Shown here: piece by piece, positions 1 through 6,110 of the stretch
How positions within the stretch are numbered: the first letter of the stretch is position 1
Layout of the letters: each line of letters begins with the position of its first letter
DNA from: Pseudomonadota bacterium
GTDB lineage: Bacteria > Pseudomonadota > Alphaproteobacteria > Rhizobiales > Hyphomicrobiaceae
Length of the DNA stretch: 6,326 bases
Direction of reading: 5' to 3'
NCBI GenBank assembly: GCA_023392135.1
Contig: JAEVZQ010000489.1
Location: 1 to 6,326, forward strand
Translations under genes and position numbers: made by a program
Notes under the pieces: model-generated
The model's database searches: none
Seen by the model: the letters and a program-made list of their open reading frames with translations, nothing else
Told to the model about the DNA's origin: nothing

Positions 1-1142
1 TGCACTACATCGTGATCAACCTCGCTGCATCATCACTGTTCCTCATAGGTGTCAGCGCGATCTATGGCACCGCCGGGACGCTCAACATGGCCGCGCTCGG
101 CGAGCGTGTTGCCGCGCTCGATCCCGCCCAGCGGGGACTCTTCGAGATCGGGGCGGCGATTCTCGGTATCGCATTTCTGGTGAAGGCTGCGGCATGGCCG
201 CTCGGCTTCTGGCTGCCGGCCTTGTATGCGGCCGCAAGCGCACCGGTGGCCGCGCTGTTTGCAATCATGACGAAAGTCGGCCTCTACGTCATCCTGAGGC
301 TGGGATCGATCACGGCCGAGGCCGGTGGCGGCGCGTCTTTATTCTTTGCGGAGGGCGGGCTGTTCATCATTGGCATCGCCACGATATCCTTTGCCGCCGT
401 CGGAATGCTGGCATCGCAGGACATGGGGCGCCTTGCCGGATACTCCGTTCTGGTATCGTCCGGAACGGTGCTGGCTGCCATCGGCCTTGGCGGTACGGGC
501 ATGACCAGCGCGGCGCTGTTCTATCTCGTCAGCTCCACACTGACGGTGGCTGCCTTCTTCTTGCTCGTCGAGCTCGTGGAACGTGGCCGCACTCCTGCGG
601 ATGACGTCTTGGCCGTGACCTTGGAGGTCTACGGTGCGGAGGACGAGGAGGACGCGGAAGTGGAGAGCGAGGTCGGCGTCGCGGTTCCCGCCATCATGGG
701 TGTGCTGGGGGTCGCTTTTCTCGCCTGCGCATTGCTCCTTTCAGGCCTGCCGCCGCTCTCAGGATTTGTCGCGAAGTTCGCCATTCTCAGCAGCCTGCTC
801 GATCAGCACTGGTTGAACGTGGGCGGCAGCGTTTCGCTTCAGGGATGGCTCCTTCTTGCGGTGATCCTGATCTCCGGCCTCACGACGATCATCGCGTTGA
901 CGCGTGCCGGAATACGGACCTTCTGGACGTTCACCGACCGCGAGCTTCCGACTGTCCGCGCCACGGAGCTGAGCGCCATTGCGTTGCTGCTTGTCCTCTG
1001 CGTCGGCCTCACGGTCCAAGCCGGACCCGTGATGCGGTTCATGCAGGCGACAGCCAATGGACTGGAGCTGGGGCGGCCTTATATCAGCGCGGTCACGGGG
1101 CAGCCCAAAAGCACGCCAGAGCAGCCGGAGCAGACACAATGA
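1..1142 (+). CDS. phaD: Pha/Mrp (Mnh) cation/proton antiporter subunit D, C-terminal part
   Basis: This is a membrane subunit of the multisubunit Na+(K+)/H+ antiporter, homologous to the NuoL/M/N proton-pumping subunits of complex I. The gene is cut by the left window edge. The frame is open from base 3 (His-Tyr-Ile-Val...), so the GTG at 12 is an internal valine and not a start. About 379 residues remain of a family that is usually near 500-550. Visible hallmarks are the transmembrane lysine in FLVKAAAWPLGFW (codon 183-185), the lysine in IMTKVGLY (273-275), and the PPLSGFVAKF motif with its lysine (774-776); these are the residues expected to carry protons. A strongly acidic loop (about 628-675, EDEEDAEVESE) separates two membrane blocks. 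The TGA overlaps the start of the next gene (ATGA, 1139-1142), so translation is probably coupled. The A/B and C subunits should lie just upstream. Family assignment is secure; whether the pump prefers Na+ or K+ cannot be read here. Confidence 0.95.
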   Translation, partial: HYIVINLAASSLFLIGVSAIYGTAGTLNMAALGERVAALDPAQRGLFEIGAAILGIAFLVKAAAWPLGFWLPALYAAASAPVAALFAIMTKVGLYVILRLGSITAEAGGGASLFFAEGGLFIIGIATISFAAVGMLASQDMGRLAGYSVLVSSGTVLAAIGLGGTGMTSAALFYLVSSTLTVAAFFLLVELVERGRTPADDVLAVTLEVYGAEDEEDAEVESEVGVAVPAIMGVLGVAFLACALLLSGLPPLSGFVAKFAILSSLLDQHWLNVGGSVSLQGWLLLAVILISGLTTIIALTRAGIRTFWTFTDRELPTVRATELSAIALLLVLCVGLTVQAGPVMRFMQATANGLELGRPYISAVTGQPKSTPEQPEQTQ

Positions 1143-1624
1143 AGGCCTGGCTGCCGTATCCCCTCATTTCAGCCATGCTGCTCGTGATCTGGCTGCTGCT
1201 CAACCAGAGCCTCGCTTTCGCACATATTCTGTTGGGAGGAGCGCTGTCAGTCATCGGTCCGTGGTTCGTGGTGAGGCTCGATGCACCACGGCTGATCGTC
1301 AGGCGACCATTGGCCATCCTGCAGCTATGCTCCGAGCTCTTCGTGGATATCGTTCGTTCGAACTACCGCGTCGTCTGCCTGACGCTGTCAGACAGACCCG
1401 GCCGAACGCCTGGATTCGTTTGGATCCCACTCAGAATGCATTCGCAATATGGGCTTGCGGCCCTTGCGTGCATCATCACCGCGACGCCGGGGACGAGCTG
1501 GGTCGCCTATGATCCCGAGACGAATACTCTCGTGATCCACGTGCTGGACCTGATCGATGATGACGATTGGGGGAAGATCATAAAGATGCGCTACGAACGG
1601 CTACTGATGGAGATCTTCGAATGA
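1139..1624 (+). CDS. phaE: Pha/Mrp (Mnh) cation/proton antiporter subunit E
   Basis: This is small membrane subunit E of the Pha/Mrp antiporter, needed for assembly or activity of the full complex rather than known to carry ions itself. It is 161 residues long, typical for MrpE. Two hydrophobic segments occupy about residues 6-24 and 26-46. A cytoplasmic-type domain follows, with the family signature region PGFVWIPLRM (91-100) and the ATPGTSWV stretch (115-122), and the C-terminus is acidic then basic. The ATG at 1139 overlaps the subunit D stop (ATGA) and is preceded by GGAG at 1127-1130 with 8-base spacing, which fixes the start. A longer open frame starting upstream in the same phase lies inside subunit D and is not part of the protein. 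Its own TGA overlaps the start of subunit F. Confidence 0.95.
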   Translation: MKAWLPYPLISAMLLVIWLLLNQSLAFAHILLGGALSVIGPWFVVRLDAPRLIVRRPLAILQLCSELFVDIVRSNYRVVCLTLSDRPGRTPGFVWIPLRMHSQYGLAALACIITATPGTSWVAYDPETNTLVIHVLDLIDDDDWGKIIKMRYERLLMEIFE

Positions 1625-1902
1625 GCGGATCAATCCTGGCGATATCGTTGCTCATAGCGAAAATCTTCCTGACGCTGGCGATGGCGGTCACGGCCTTCCG
1701 CATGCTGCGCGGACCGCGGGCGCAGGATCGCGTGCTCGCCATGGATACGATGTACGTCAATGCCATGCTGCTTCTCCTGGTTTTCGGCATCGGCTCCGGT
1801 GCGACGATCTATTTCGAGGTGGCGCTGGTCATCAGTCTGCTCGGCTTCGTGGCCACAGTGGCCATGGCCAAGTTTCTCATGCGCGGCGAGGTCATTGAAT
1901 GA
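1621..1902 (+). CDS. phaF: Pha/Mrp (Mnh) cation/proton antiporter subunit F
   Basis: This is small hydrophobic subunit F of the antiporter complex, 93 residues, the normal length for MrpF. Three membrane segments are visible at about residues 6-28, 44-62 and 64-86. Between the first two lies the conserved motif RGPRAQDRVLAMD (30-42), the diagnostic feature of the family, followed by a conserved asparagine (N47). In B. subtilis, MrpF has been linked to Na+ and bile-salt efflux, but in this setting it is best seen as an obligate part of the complex. The start at 1621 is chosen because it overlaps the subunit E stop (ATGA, 1621-1624) and has GGAG at 1609-1612 with 8-base spacing. An in-frame ATG at 1567 would add 18 residues read from inside subunit E and lacks this support. 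Confidence 0.95.
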   Translation: MSGSILAISLLIAKIFLTLAMAVTAFRMLRGPRAQDRVLAMDTMYVNAMLLLLVFGIGSGATIYFEVALVISLLGFVATVAMAKFLMRGEVIE

Positions 1903-2276
1903 CGATCGAGGAACTGCCGCTCTGGGCAGCGTTGCTGATCTCCGCTTTCCTGATCCTCGGCTCGAGTCTGGCCCTGATCGGATCGATCGGCCTGCTGCAT
2001 TTCAAGACCTTTTACGAGCGCGTCCATGCGCCGACCCTCGGCTCGACGTTCGGCCTGTTCAGCATTCTGACGGCGTCGATGCTGTATTTCTCAATGACTG
2101 AAATGCGGTTCGTCTTACATGAGATTCTGATCGGAATTTTCGTGACGGTGACGACCCCGGTCACATTCCTTTTGCTGGTTCAGGCGACGCTCTATCGCGA
2201 TCGCTTCGAAGGGAGTGATCCGCTTTCAAATCTAAGTAGGAATATTCGGGAGGGAATTGAGCCGACCGACCCATGA
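1899..2276 (+). CDS. phaG: Pha/Mrp (Mnh) cation/proton antiporter subunit G
   Basis: This is the last subunit of the antiporter operon, 125 residues with three predicted membrane segments (about 8-33, 49-66 and 75-98). The family signature is clear: GSIGLLHFKTFYERVHAPTLG (residues 28-48) is the local form of the usual GxxGLLRFPDFYxRLHAPTK block, and a polar, charged tail follows (100-125). It starts in an ATGA overlap with the subunit F stop (1899-1902), with GAGG at 1888-1891 and 7-base spacing. Together the three overlaps show a tightly coupled D-E-F-G translation unit, as in the Mrp/Mnh/Pha operons of many bacteria. The gene order and the lack of further plus-strand genes immediately downstream indicate that G ends the operon. 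Confidence 0.95.
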   Translation: MTIEELPLWAALLISAFLILGSSLALIGSIGLLHFKTFYERVHAPTLGSTFGLFSILTASMLYFSMTEMRFVLHEILIGIFVTVTTPVTFLLLVQATLYRDRFEGSDPLSNLSRNIREGIEPTDP

Positions 2277-2415
2277 GCGCTCCGGGGTCGCTTCGTGCCT
2301 CAACGCCACCGGTACTCACAAGGCAATGCCACTCGCCACAGCAGCTGTAATAATATGCCCGGCATCGCGCCGGAGTGACTGCTGAGACGGCGTCCCCGTC
2401 CCCGGGATCTTCTTC
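2277..2415. other. Convergent intergenic spacer
   Basis: This 139-base spacer lies between the 3' end of the antiporter operon and the 3' end of the minus-strand DUF2189 gene. A bidirectional terminator would be expected here, but none is convincing. The best local structure is a 5-bp GC stem, CCGGC (2359-2363) with GCCGG (2369-2373), around a 5-base loop. It may sit inside an outer pairing CAGCAG (2339-2344) with CTGCTG (2379-2384). No T-run follows on either strand, so termination may be factor-dependent. No small gene with a supported start was found. Confidence 0.5.
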
Positions 2416-3225
2416 TCAAGGCCCGTTTTGCACCACGAGGCTGCGGAAGGCGTGCCAAGTCGCATGACCGATGAGCGGGAAGGCGATCGCGAGGCCTACG
2501 AAGAGCGACGCAGTACCAAGGGCCATGAAGCCTGCGATAAGGGCCGCCCAGAGGGCCATGGGCTTCGGATTCTTCACGACGGCCTCGACACTCGCCGCCA
2601 TGGCCGTCACCGCATCAACCCGGCGCGTCAGCAGGAGCGGTACGGAAATGGCGGAAATCGAAAAAATGATCGTGGCAAGGACGCCGCCGACCGCCGTGCC
2701 CGCCACCAATAGCCCCAGCCCGTGCGGTGTAAACAGGAGCGTCGGCACAAATTCGTTTCCCGGAGGCAGGACGCGGCTCCCCATGAACAGCATGAACATG
2801 ATGAACGCGAGCTGGACCCAGACGGCGAAGGCGAATGTCAGGATCACGCCGAAAAAGCCGAGCTGCCCGGGCGCTTTCAGCCCTGCCAGGCTGACCTCTC
2901 GCAGCAGAATGGGCTTGCCGGTCTCCAGCCGCCAACTCGTTTCGTACAGTCCGACTGCCACCAAGGGACCGACCAGCAGAAACCCGCCGGCCAGCGCGAG
3001 GACCAGCGATTGCATACCAAGCTGCAGCAGCCCGGCCGTTATTGCAAAGGCAAGCGCAGCGAAAGCCGAGCCGTAGGCGAGGCTCACCTGCGGCACACTC
3101 CACAGATCGCGCCACCCGGCCGCGAGCCAATCCCACGGCGCATCGAACGGAATTCGTCGGACTTGAATCTGCGCGTCCATCAGCTTGCTGTTGCAGCCCC
3201 CGGCGACGTCGACTGCCCTGGACAT
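2416..3225 (-). CDS. DUF2189-type multi-spanning membrane protein
   Basis: This is an inner-membrane protein of unknown function resembling the DUF2189 family of alphaproteobacteria. With the start at 3225 it has 269 residues. A short soluble N-terminus leads into the typical opening VRRIPFDAPWDWLAAGWRDLW (about 22-42). Five or six hydrophobic segments follow, at roughly 47-68, 72-94, 121-148, 169-198 (long enough for two short spans) and 223-250. The GPLVAVGLYETSWRLETGKP block (86-105) is a family hallmark, and the tail ends shortly after the last span. The start is uncertain: neither ATG 3225 nor ATG 3180 (254 residues) has a good ribosome site, and ATG 3279 would only add an unconserved arginine-rich extension. 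It lies 102 bases downstream of the 129-residue gene on the same strand with no visible terminator between, so it could be a third cistron of that operon or have its own weak promoter. No enzymatic motif is seen. Confidence 0.85.
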   Translation of the reverse strand: MSRAVDVAGGCNSKLMDAQIQVRRIPFDAPWDWLAAGWRDLWSVPQVSLAYGSAFAALAFAITAGLLQLGMQSLVLALAGGFLLVGPLVAVGLYETSWRLETGKPILLREVSLAGLKAPGQLGFFGVILTFAFAVWVQLAFIMFMLFMGSRVLPPGNEFVPTLLFTPHGLGLLVAGTAVGGVLATIIFSISAISVPLLLTRRVDAVTAMAASVEAVVKNPKPMALWAALIAGFMALGTASLFVGLAIAFPLIGHATWHAFRSLVVQNGP

Positions 3226-3327
3226 CTGTTCTAATCGCCCCCATGCACTGGCCGCAAGCCAACGTCGTCGGACATCCATTCGGGCATCCGAAGCGCAAAC
3301 AGCAGCCCCGTGTGAAACCGACTAAAT

Positions 3328-3717
3328 TCAATCGATTTCGCGCACCGATGCAACAAAGAATGTACGCATCACGCCATCCTGCTCGAGGATGGAGACATAC
3401 TCTCCCGGGATGAAGGCATGATGTGAGAAGCGGTAGCCGGCCTCGTCATGGCCAGTATCGCCCCGGATATCGTAGTGGAACCGCCACTCGCCGCCGGGGC
3501 TGTGGACGACATGGCCGACCTCATCGGATTCGACTCCCCAGAACCGCCGCACGCGGCAGCGGTCCTTCAGCTGCTCCCAGGCCGAATGGACGATTTGGCC
3601 CTTATCGTCGATGGGGGCGATGAAGTCATAGCCCCGCTCACGGCTGCCGGCCGGGAAGTCCGGATCCCTTGCGAGCTCCAGGCGCACACGGCGCAAGAGC
3701 TTTTCTGGATTTTCCAT
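3328..3717 (-). CDS. Conserved-looking soluble protein of unknown function (129 aa)
   Basis: I cannot assign this protein a named family. It has 129 residues, no signal peptide and no membrane segment, so it is probably cytosolic. It opens with a charged helix (MENPEKLLRRVRLELARD) followed by PAGSRERGYDFIAPID (22-37). The middle is CRVRRFWGVESDEVGHVVH (54-72), then PGGEWRFHYD (74-83). It ends in what looks like a beta-rich segment, GYRFSHHAFIPGEYVSI (94-110). It is rich in histidine (H69, H72, H81, H90, H99, H100) and has one cysteine (C54), which could suggest metal or nucleotide binding, but no known motif supports this. The start at 3717 is chosen because GGGAGG (3731-3726) sits 8 bases upstream; an in-frame TTG at 3744 would overlap the preceding gene and lacks such a site. 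It begins 23 bases after the universal stress protein stop, so the two are almost certainly co-transcribed, which implies a stress-linked role. Confidence 0.85.
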   Translation of the reverse strand: MENPEKLLRRVRLELARDPDFPAGSRERGYDFIAPIDDKGQIVHSAWEQLKDRCRVRRFWGVESDEVGHVVHSPGGEWRFHYDIRGDTGHDEAGYRFSHHAFIPGEYVSILEQDGVMRTFFVASVREID

Positions 3718-3725
3718 GAGGGCAG

Positions 3726-3731
3726 CCTCCC
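3726..3731 (-). promoter_or_regulatory. Ribosome binding site deciding the 129-aa protein start
   Basis: GGGAGG on the minus strand lies 8 bases before the ATG at 3717-3715. It is a strong Shine-Dalgarno match and settles the start against the in-frame TTG at 3744. It falls in the 23-base gap after the stress-protein stop codon. Confidence 0.8.
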
Positions 3732-3740
3732 GCTCGCGGT

Positions 3741-4574
3741 TCAATGGGAGAACAGTACCGGTACCTTCATGTTCCTCAGGATATGGCGCGTCACCCCGCC
3801 GAAGGCGAACTCGCGGAAGCGGGAGTGGCCGTAGGCACCCATCACCAGAAGCTGCGAATTCTGAGCCGCCCGATCGAGGATCTCTTCCGCCGGGGAGGTC
3901 TTGCCGGCCGGAATGGTCGTCACGGAAATCTTCACCCCGTGCCGGTCGAGGGCAGCGGCGATCTCGGTTTCCTCTGGTCCACCTTCCTGATGCTCTTCCT
4001 CTTCGACAGTCAGCACCTGGACATCCTCAGCTTGCTTCAGAAGCGGCAGCGCGTCGAAGGCGGCGCGGGCGGCTTCGCGGCGGTCCTTCCAGGCGATCGT
4101 GACGGATTTGGGCGGCTCGGAGAAGATGTACCCGTCCGGAATGACGAGCACCGGGCGGCCGGACTCGATGGCAAGCCGCTCGGGGAAGTCGAGGACCGAC
4201 GTCATTTCCCAGTTGGGATCCGACTGGCTGGCGATCAGCAGGTCGGCGGCATAGCCATGACGCATGACGATATCTGCAGGGTCGGTCCGCTCAGATTTCA
4301 CGGAGCGCCATTCCGAAACGAAGGTTTGCAGTTTGGCTGCGTCGTCGAACTGGGATTTTATGCGGTTCAACTCCTCCTCGATCTGAGCCGCGATGCTGCC
4401 GAGGATGTCCTGGCCGATCGGAAGCGGCACCGGAGGGTTCAAGCGGTAGGCAGGGAAGACATGCAAACCGATGAGATGCGCATCGAAAGCTCTCGCCAGC
4501 TGAACGCCGGCGTCCAACAGCTGCTTTGCTCGCCGGTCATGATTGAGGTGCATCAAAATGGTTTTGTAAGTCAT
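3741..4574 (-). CDS. Tandem-domain universal stress protein (UspA family)
   Basis: This is a cytosolic universal stress protein with two UspA folds in one chain of 277 residues, the normal length for tandem Usp proteins. The first domain (about 1-150) begins YKTILMHLNHD and ends GRPVLVIPDG (139-148). The second (about 155-277) begins SVTIAWKDRREAARAAFDAL (157-176) and ends MKVPVLFSH. The nucleotide-binding loop of the second domain is G246-2X-G249-9X-G259, but it continues G260-V rather than the classical G-S/T. The first domain has no recognisable loop of this type. The start at 4574 is fixed by GGGGAG (4588-4583) 8 bases upstream. A palindromic FNR/FixK-type box lies 87-100 bases upstream with a -10-like hexamer at class II spacing, so low-oxygen induction is likely. 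It heads a minus-strand operon with the 129-residue gene. Related Usp proteins help survival under growth arrest, anoxia or other stress; the exact role here is inferred. Confidence 0.93.
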   Translation of the reverse strand: MTYKTILMHLNHDRRAKQLLDAGVQLARAFDAHLIGLHVFPAYRLNPPVPLPIGQDILGSIAAQIEEELNRIKSQFDDAAKLQTFVSEWRSVKSERTDPADIVMRHGYAADLLIASQSDPNWEMTSVLDFPERLAIESGRPVLVIPDGYIFSEPPKSVTIAWKDRREAARAAFDALPLLKQAEDVQVLTVEEEEHQEGGPEETEIAAALDRHGVKISVTTIPAGKTSPAEEILDRAAQNSQLLVMGAYGHSRFREFAFGGVTRHILRNMKVPVLFSH

Positions 4575-4625
4575 CGATTGAGCTCCCCTTCCTGGAGATC
4601 GCGCGCGTCGATGCTATTTGAACGC

Positions 4626-4674
4626 ATAAGCCGATCTTACGAACCAGAGCTTCCCGAGCTTTGATAGGCGTCAA
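4626..4674 (-). promoter_or_regulatory. Predicted class II FNR/FixK-activated promoter of the universal stress protein gene
   Basis: On the minus strand, TTGACGCCTATCAA (4674-4661) is followed by the -10-like hexamer TAAGAT (4639-4634, 4 of 6 matches to TATAAT). Box centre and hexamer are spaced as in class II FNR/FixK promoters, where the box sits near -41.5 and replaces the -35 element. The predicted transcript would start near 4626, about 52 bases before the ATG. This is a prediction from spacing and consensus only. Confidence 0.55.
4661..4674. promoter_or_regulatory. FNR/FixK/Anr-type palindromic box
   Basis: TTGATAGGCGTCAA fits the consensus TTGAY-N4-RTCAA bound by Crp/Fnr-family oxygen regulators (FNR, Anr, FixK, FnrN). 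Under equal base frequencies such a match is expected about once in 262,000 positions (eight fixed and two half-fixed bases), and it falls in the only large divergent intergenic region of the window. The half-sites differ from the ideal TTGAT/ATCAA by one base, which is within the accepted pattern. It is placed to serve the stress-protein gene on the left and possibly the kinase gene on the right. Which regulator binds cannot be told from the site. Confidence 0.65.
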
Positions 4675-4709
4675 GGAAGCCCGGGTATCGAAAGGAATGA
4701 TAGCGCCAG
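4661..4709 (+). promoter_or_regulatory. Possible rightward promoter from the same FNR/FixK box
   Basis: On the plus strand AATGAT (4696-4701, 4 of 6 matches to TATAAT) lies exactly as far from the box centre (4667.5) as TAAGAT does on the other side. A class II promoter here would start transcription near 4709 and leave a leader of about 109 bases before the ATG at 4818. It is weaker than the leftward prediction, because the hexamer lacks the usual first T. A TAAAAT at 4725-4730 is a competing -10 candidate but has no matching -35. Confidence 0.3.
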
Positions 4710-4766
4710 CGGCTCGACGGTTTTTAAAATCGGTCGCTTTGGTTGCCGGGCATGGACAAGAGCGGT

Positions 4767-4794
4767 CGAAGCGCCAGAGCACAAAGGCGCTTTG
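4767..4794 (+). other. Leader hairpin upstream of the kinase gene
   Basis: AAGCGCC (4769-4775) and GGCGCTT (4786-4792) form a perfect 7-bp inverted repeat with a 10-base loop. In RNA it extends to 9 bp through a G-U and a C-G pair (4767-4775 with 4786-4794). It ends 23 bases before the ATG at 4818 and just before the GAGGT ribosome site (4806-4810). It has no T-run, so it is not a simple terminator. It could affect mRNA stability or translation, or be a protein operator; no known riboswitch was recognised. Confidence 0.4.
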
Positions 4795-4805
4795 GGCTCA
4801 ATTTC

Positions 4806-4810
4806 GAGGT
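4806..4810 (+). promoter_or_regulatory. Ribosome binding site deciding the kinase gene start
   Basis: GAGGT lies 7 bases before the ATG at 4818. The in-frame alternatives TTG 4743 and ATG 4752 have no comparable site and would add 22-25 residues that do not look like the family N-terminus, which normally opens close to the DQSEVVRFL block. Confidence 0.65.
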
Positions 4811-4817
4811 CTACGGA

Positions 4818-6110
4818 ATGGCAGACAGGATCGGGGGCGCGGGCACGGATCAGTCCGAGGTTGTGCGTTTCCTTTGCGATCCAGCCTCCTACGGCAATGC
4901 CGGCGGATCGGTGAAGCGGATCGAGACCCACGGCGCCATGGTCTTCCTCACCGGCGACGAGGTCTGGAAAATCAAGCGGGCTGTCCGGTTCCCCTACATG
5001 GATCTGTCGACGCTCGAGAAGCGGCGGGCAGCGTGTGAGCGCGAGATCGAGGTGAACCGCATCTGGACCCCTGAAATTTACCTCGGTTGCATACCGGTCA
5101 CCCGGAAGCCGAGCGGCCGGCTGGCGCTGGACGGGACCGGCGAGCCCGTCGAATGGGCCGTGCGAATGCGCCGTTTCCCGCAGTCGGACCTTCTCGGCAG
5201 CGTCGCTGACCGGGAGGGGATCGGCCGAGACCTCGCCCGCGCCTTGGCAGAAGCCGCGTTCGAAAGCCACGTCAGGGCGCCCCGCGTGGAGGACCCTCGT
5301 GGCGCTGCGCGCGTTGCCAGCCTGGTCGAGTCGGTTTCGGACAACCTTGCGGGTGTCTCGGGAGTGCTCGGACGCGACGAGGCGGCGTCCTTCCGCAAGC
5401 GCGCCGAGGCGCAGCACGCCCGCGCTGCAACGGTTCTCGACCGGCGAGCCGAAGCCGGATTTGTCCGGCGCTGCCACGCCGATCTCCACCTCGACAACAT
5501 CGTCATGTGGAAAGGTCAGCCGACGCTCTTCGATGCCATCGAGTTCGACGAGGAGCTTGCCAGCATCGATACCCTCTACGACCTCGCCTTCCTGCTTATG
5601 GACCTCGTTCACCGGGGCCTGAGGAGCGCGGCCAACACCGTGCTCAACCGGTATCTCTGGCGCTCGCAGGCTCCACTCGACCTCGATGGTCTGGCAGCCC
5701 TGCCCTTGTTCCTCGGGCTCCGGGCCGGCGTTCGCGCACTCGTCGCAGCAGAACGGGCCGAGCAGGAAAAGGCGGCTGGTCGCGAAGCAGAACGCAGCCG
5801 ATCCGTGGATCGGGCCCGGCAATACATGCGGGCTGCCCTCGGCCATCTCGACCCCGCACCGCCGGAGATCGTTGCCGTCGGGGGGCTCTCCGGCACGGCA
5901 AGTCGACACTGGCCAATGCGCTTGCCCCGCAGATCGGCCCCTGTCCCGGTGCGATACATCTGCGGAGCGACCTGCAGCGCAAGATCCTCTTCGACCGCTC
6001 GGAGACGGAAAGGCTGGGGGCCGAGGGCTACACGGAGGAGGCTACCGCTCGCGTCTACGCCACGCTGTTGGAAAAGGCCGACCGCGTTCTGGCCGCCGGT
6101 CATGGCGTGA
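4818..6110 (+). CDS. APH-fold/P-loop bifunctional kinase-like protein, frame broken in Walker A
   Basis: This open frame encodes the N-terminal, aminoglycoside-phosphotransferase-like half of a two-domain protein (COG2187-type APH domain joined to a COG0645-type P-loop kinase). Residues about 11-340 form the APH-like part. Family landmarks are WKIKRAVRFPYMDLST (50-65, with a likely ATP-contacting lysine), the catalytic-loop motif H220-A-D222-LHLD-N227, and FDAIEFDEELASIDTLYDL (238-256) with the likely metal-binding acid. Residues 351-360 (IVAVGGLSGT) begin a Walker A P-loop, but GKST does not follow. After T360 this frame reads 70 unrelated arginine- and proline-rich residues to a TGA at 6108-6110. 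Adding one G at 5897/5898 restores GGLSGTGKST and a full kinase domain in the next frame. The gene is therefore either genuinely mutated or carries a sequencing error. The natural substrate of this family is not established; antibiotic resistance should not be inferred from the fold. It is divergent from the stress-protein operon and shares its control region. Confidence 0.85.
   Translation: MADRIGGAGTDQSEVVRFLCDPASYGNAGGSVKRIETHGAMVFLTGDEVWKIKRAVRFPYMDLSTLEKRRAACEREIEVNRIWTPEIYLGCIPVTRKPSGRLALDGTGEPVEWAVRMRRFPQSDLLGSVADREGIGRDLARALAEAAFESHVRAPRVEDPRGAARVASLVESVSDNLAGVSGVLGRDEAASFRKRAEAQHARAATVLDRRAEAGFVRRCHADLHLDNIVMWKGQPTLFDAIEFDEELASIDTLYDLAFLLMDLVHRGLRSAANTVLNRYLWRSQAPLDLDGLAALPLFLGLRAGVRALVAAERAEQEKAAGREAERSRSVDRARQYMRAALGHLDPAPPEIVAVGGLSGTASRHWPMRLPRRSAPVPVRYICGATCSARSSSTARRRKGWGPRATRRRLPLASTPRCWKRPTAFWPPVMA

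Noticed and set aside
12..14. GTG as start codon of subunit D
   Set aside because: The frame is open to the window edge with family-like residues before it (HYIV). A start here would lack the N-terminal membrane segments, so the gene is truncated by the window.
2359..2373. Hairpin CCGGC/GCCGG as a rho-independent terminator
   Set aside because: The stem is only 5 bp and no T-run follows on either strand.
2471..3076. Plus-strand open frame opposite the DUF2189 gene
   Set aside because: The product is low-complexity, rich in Arg, Ala, Pro and Ser, while the minus strand encodes a well-formed multi-span membrane protein.
3744..4664. 306-codon plus-strand open frame opposite the universal stress protein
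   Set aside because: It is antisense to a clear two-domain UspA protein with a good ribosome site, and the predicted product has no coherent motif.
4725..4730. TAAAAT as the -10 element of the kinase gene
   Set aside because: It is a good hexamer, but the bases 16-18 positions upstream do not resemble a -35 element, so it is kept only as an alternative.
4671..5909. Long (412-codon) minus-strand open frame opposite the kinase gene
   Set aside because: Its translation shows no recognisable family, while the plus strand over the same bases carries clear APH-kinase motifs. Long antisense frames are common in GC-rich coding DNA.
4818..6110. Aminoglycoside resistance gene
   Set aside because: The APH-like fold is of the COG2187 type fused to a P-loop kinase, a family not established as conferring resistance. 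The neighbourhood has no mobile or resistance markers.
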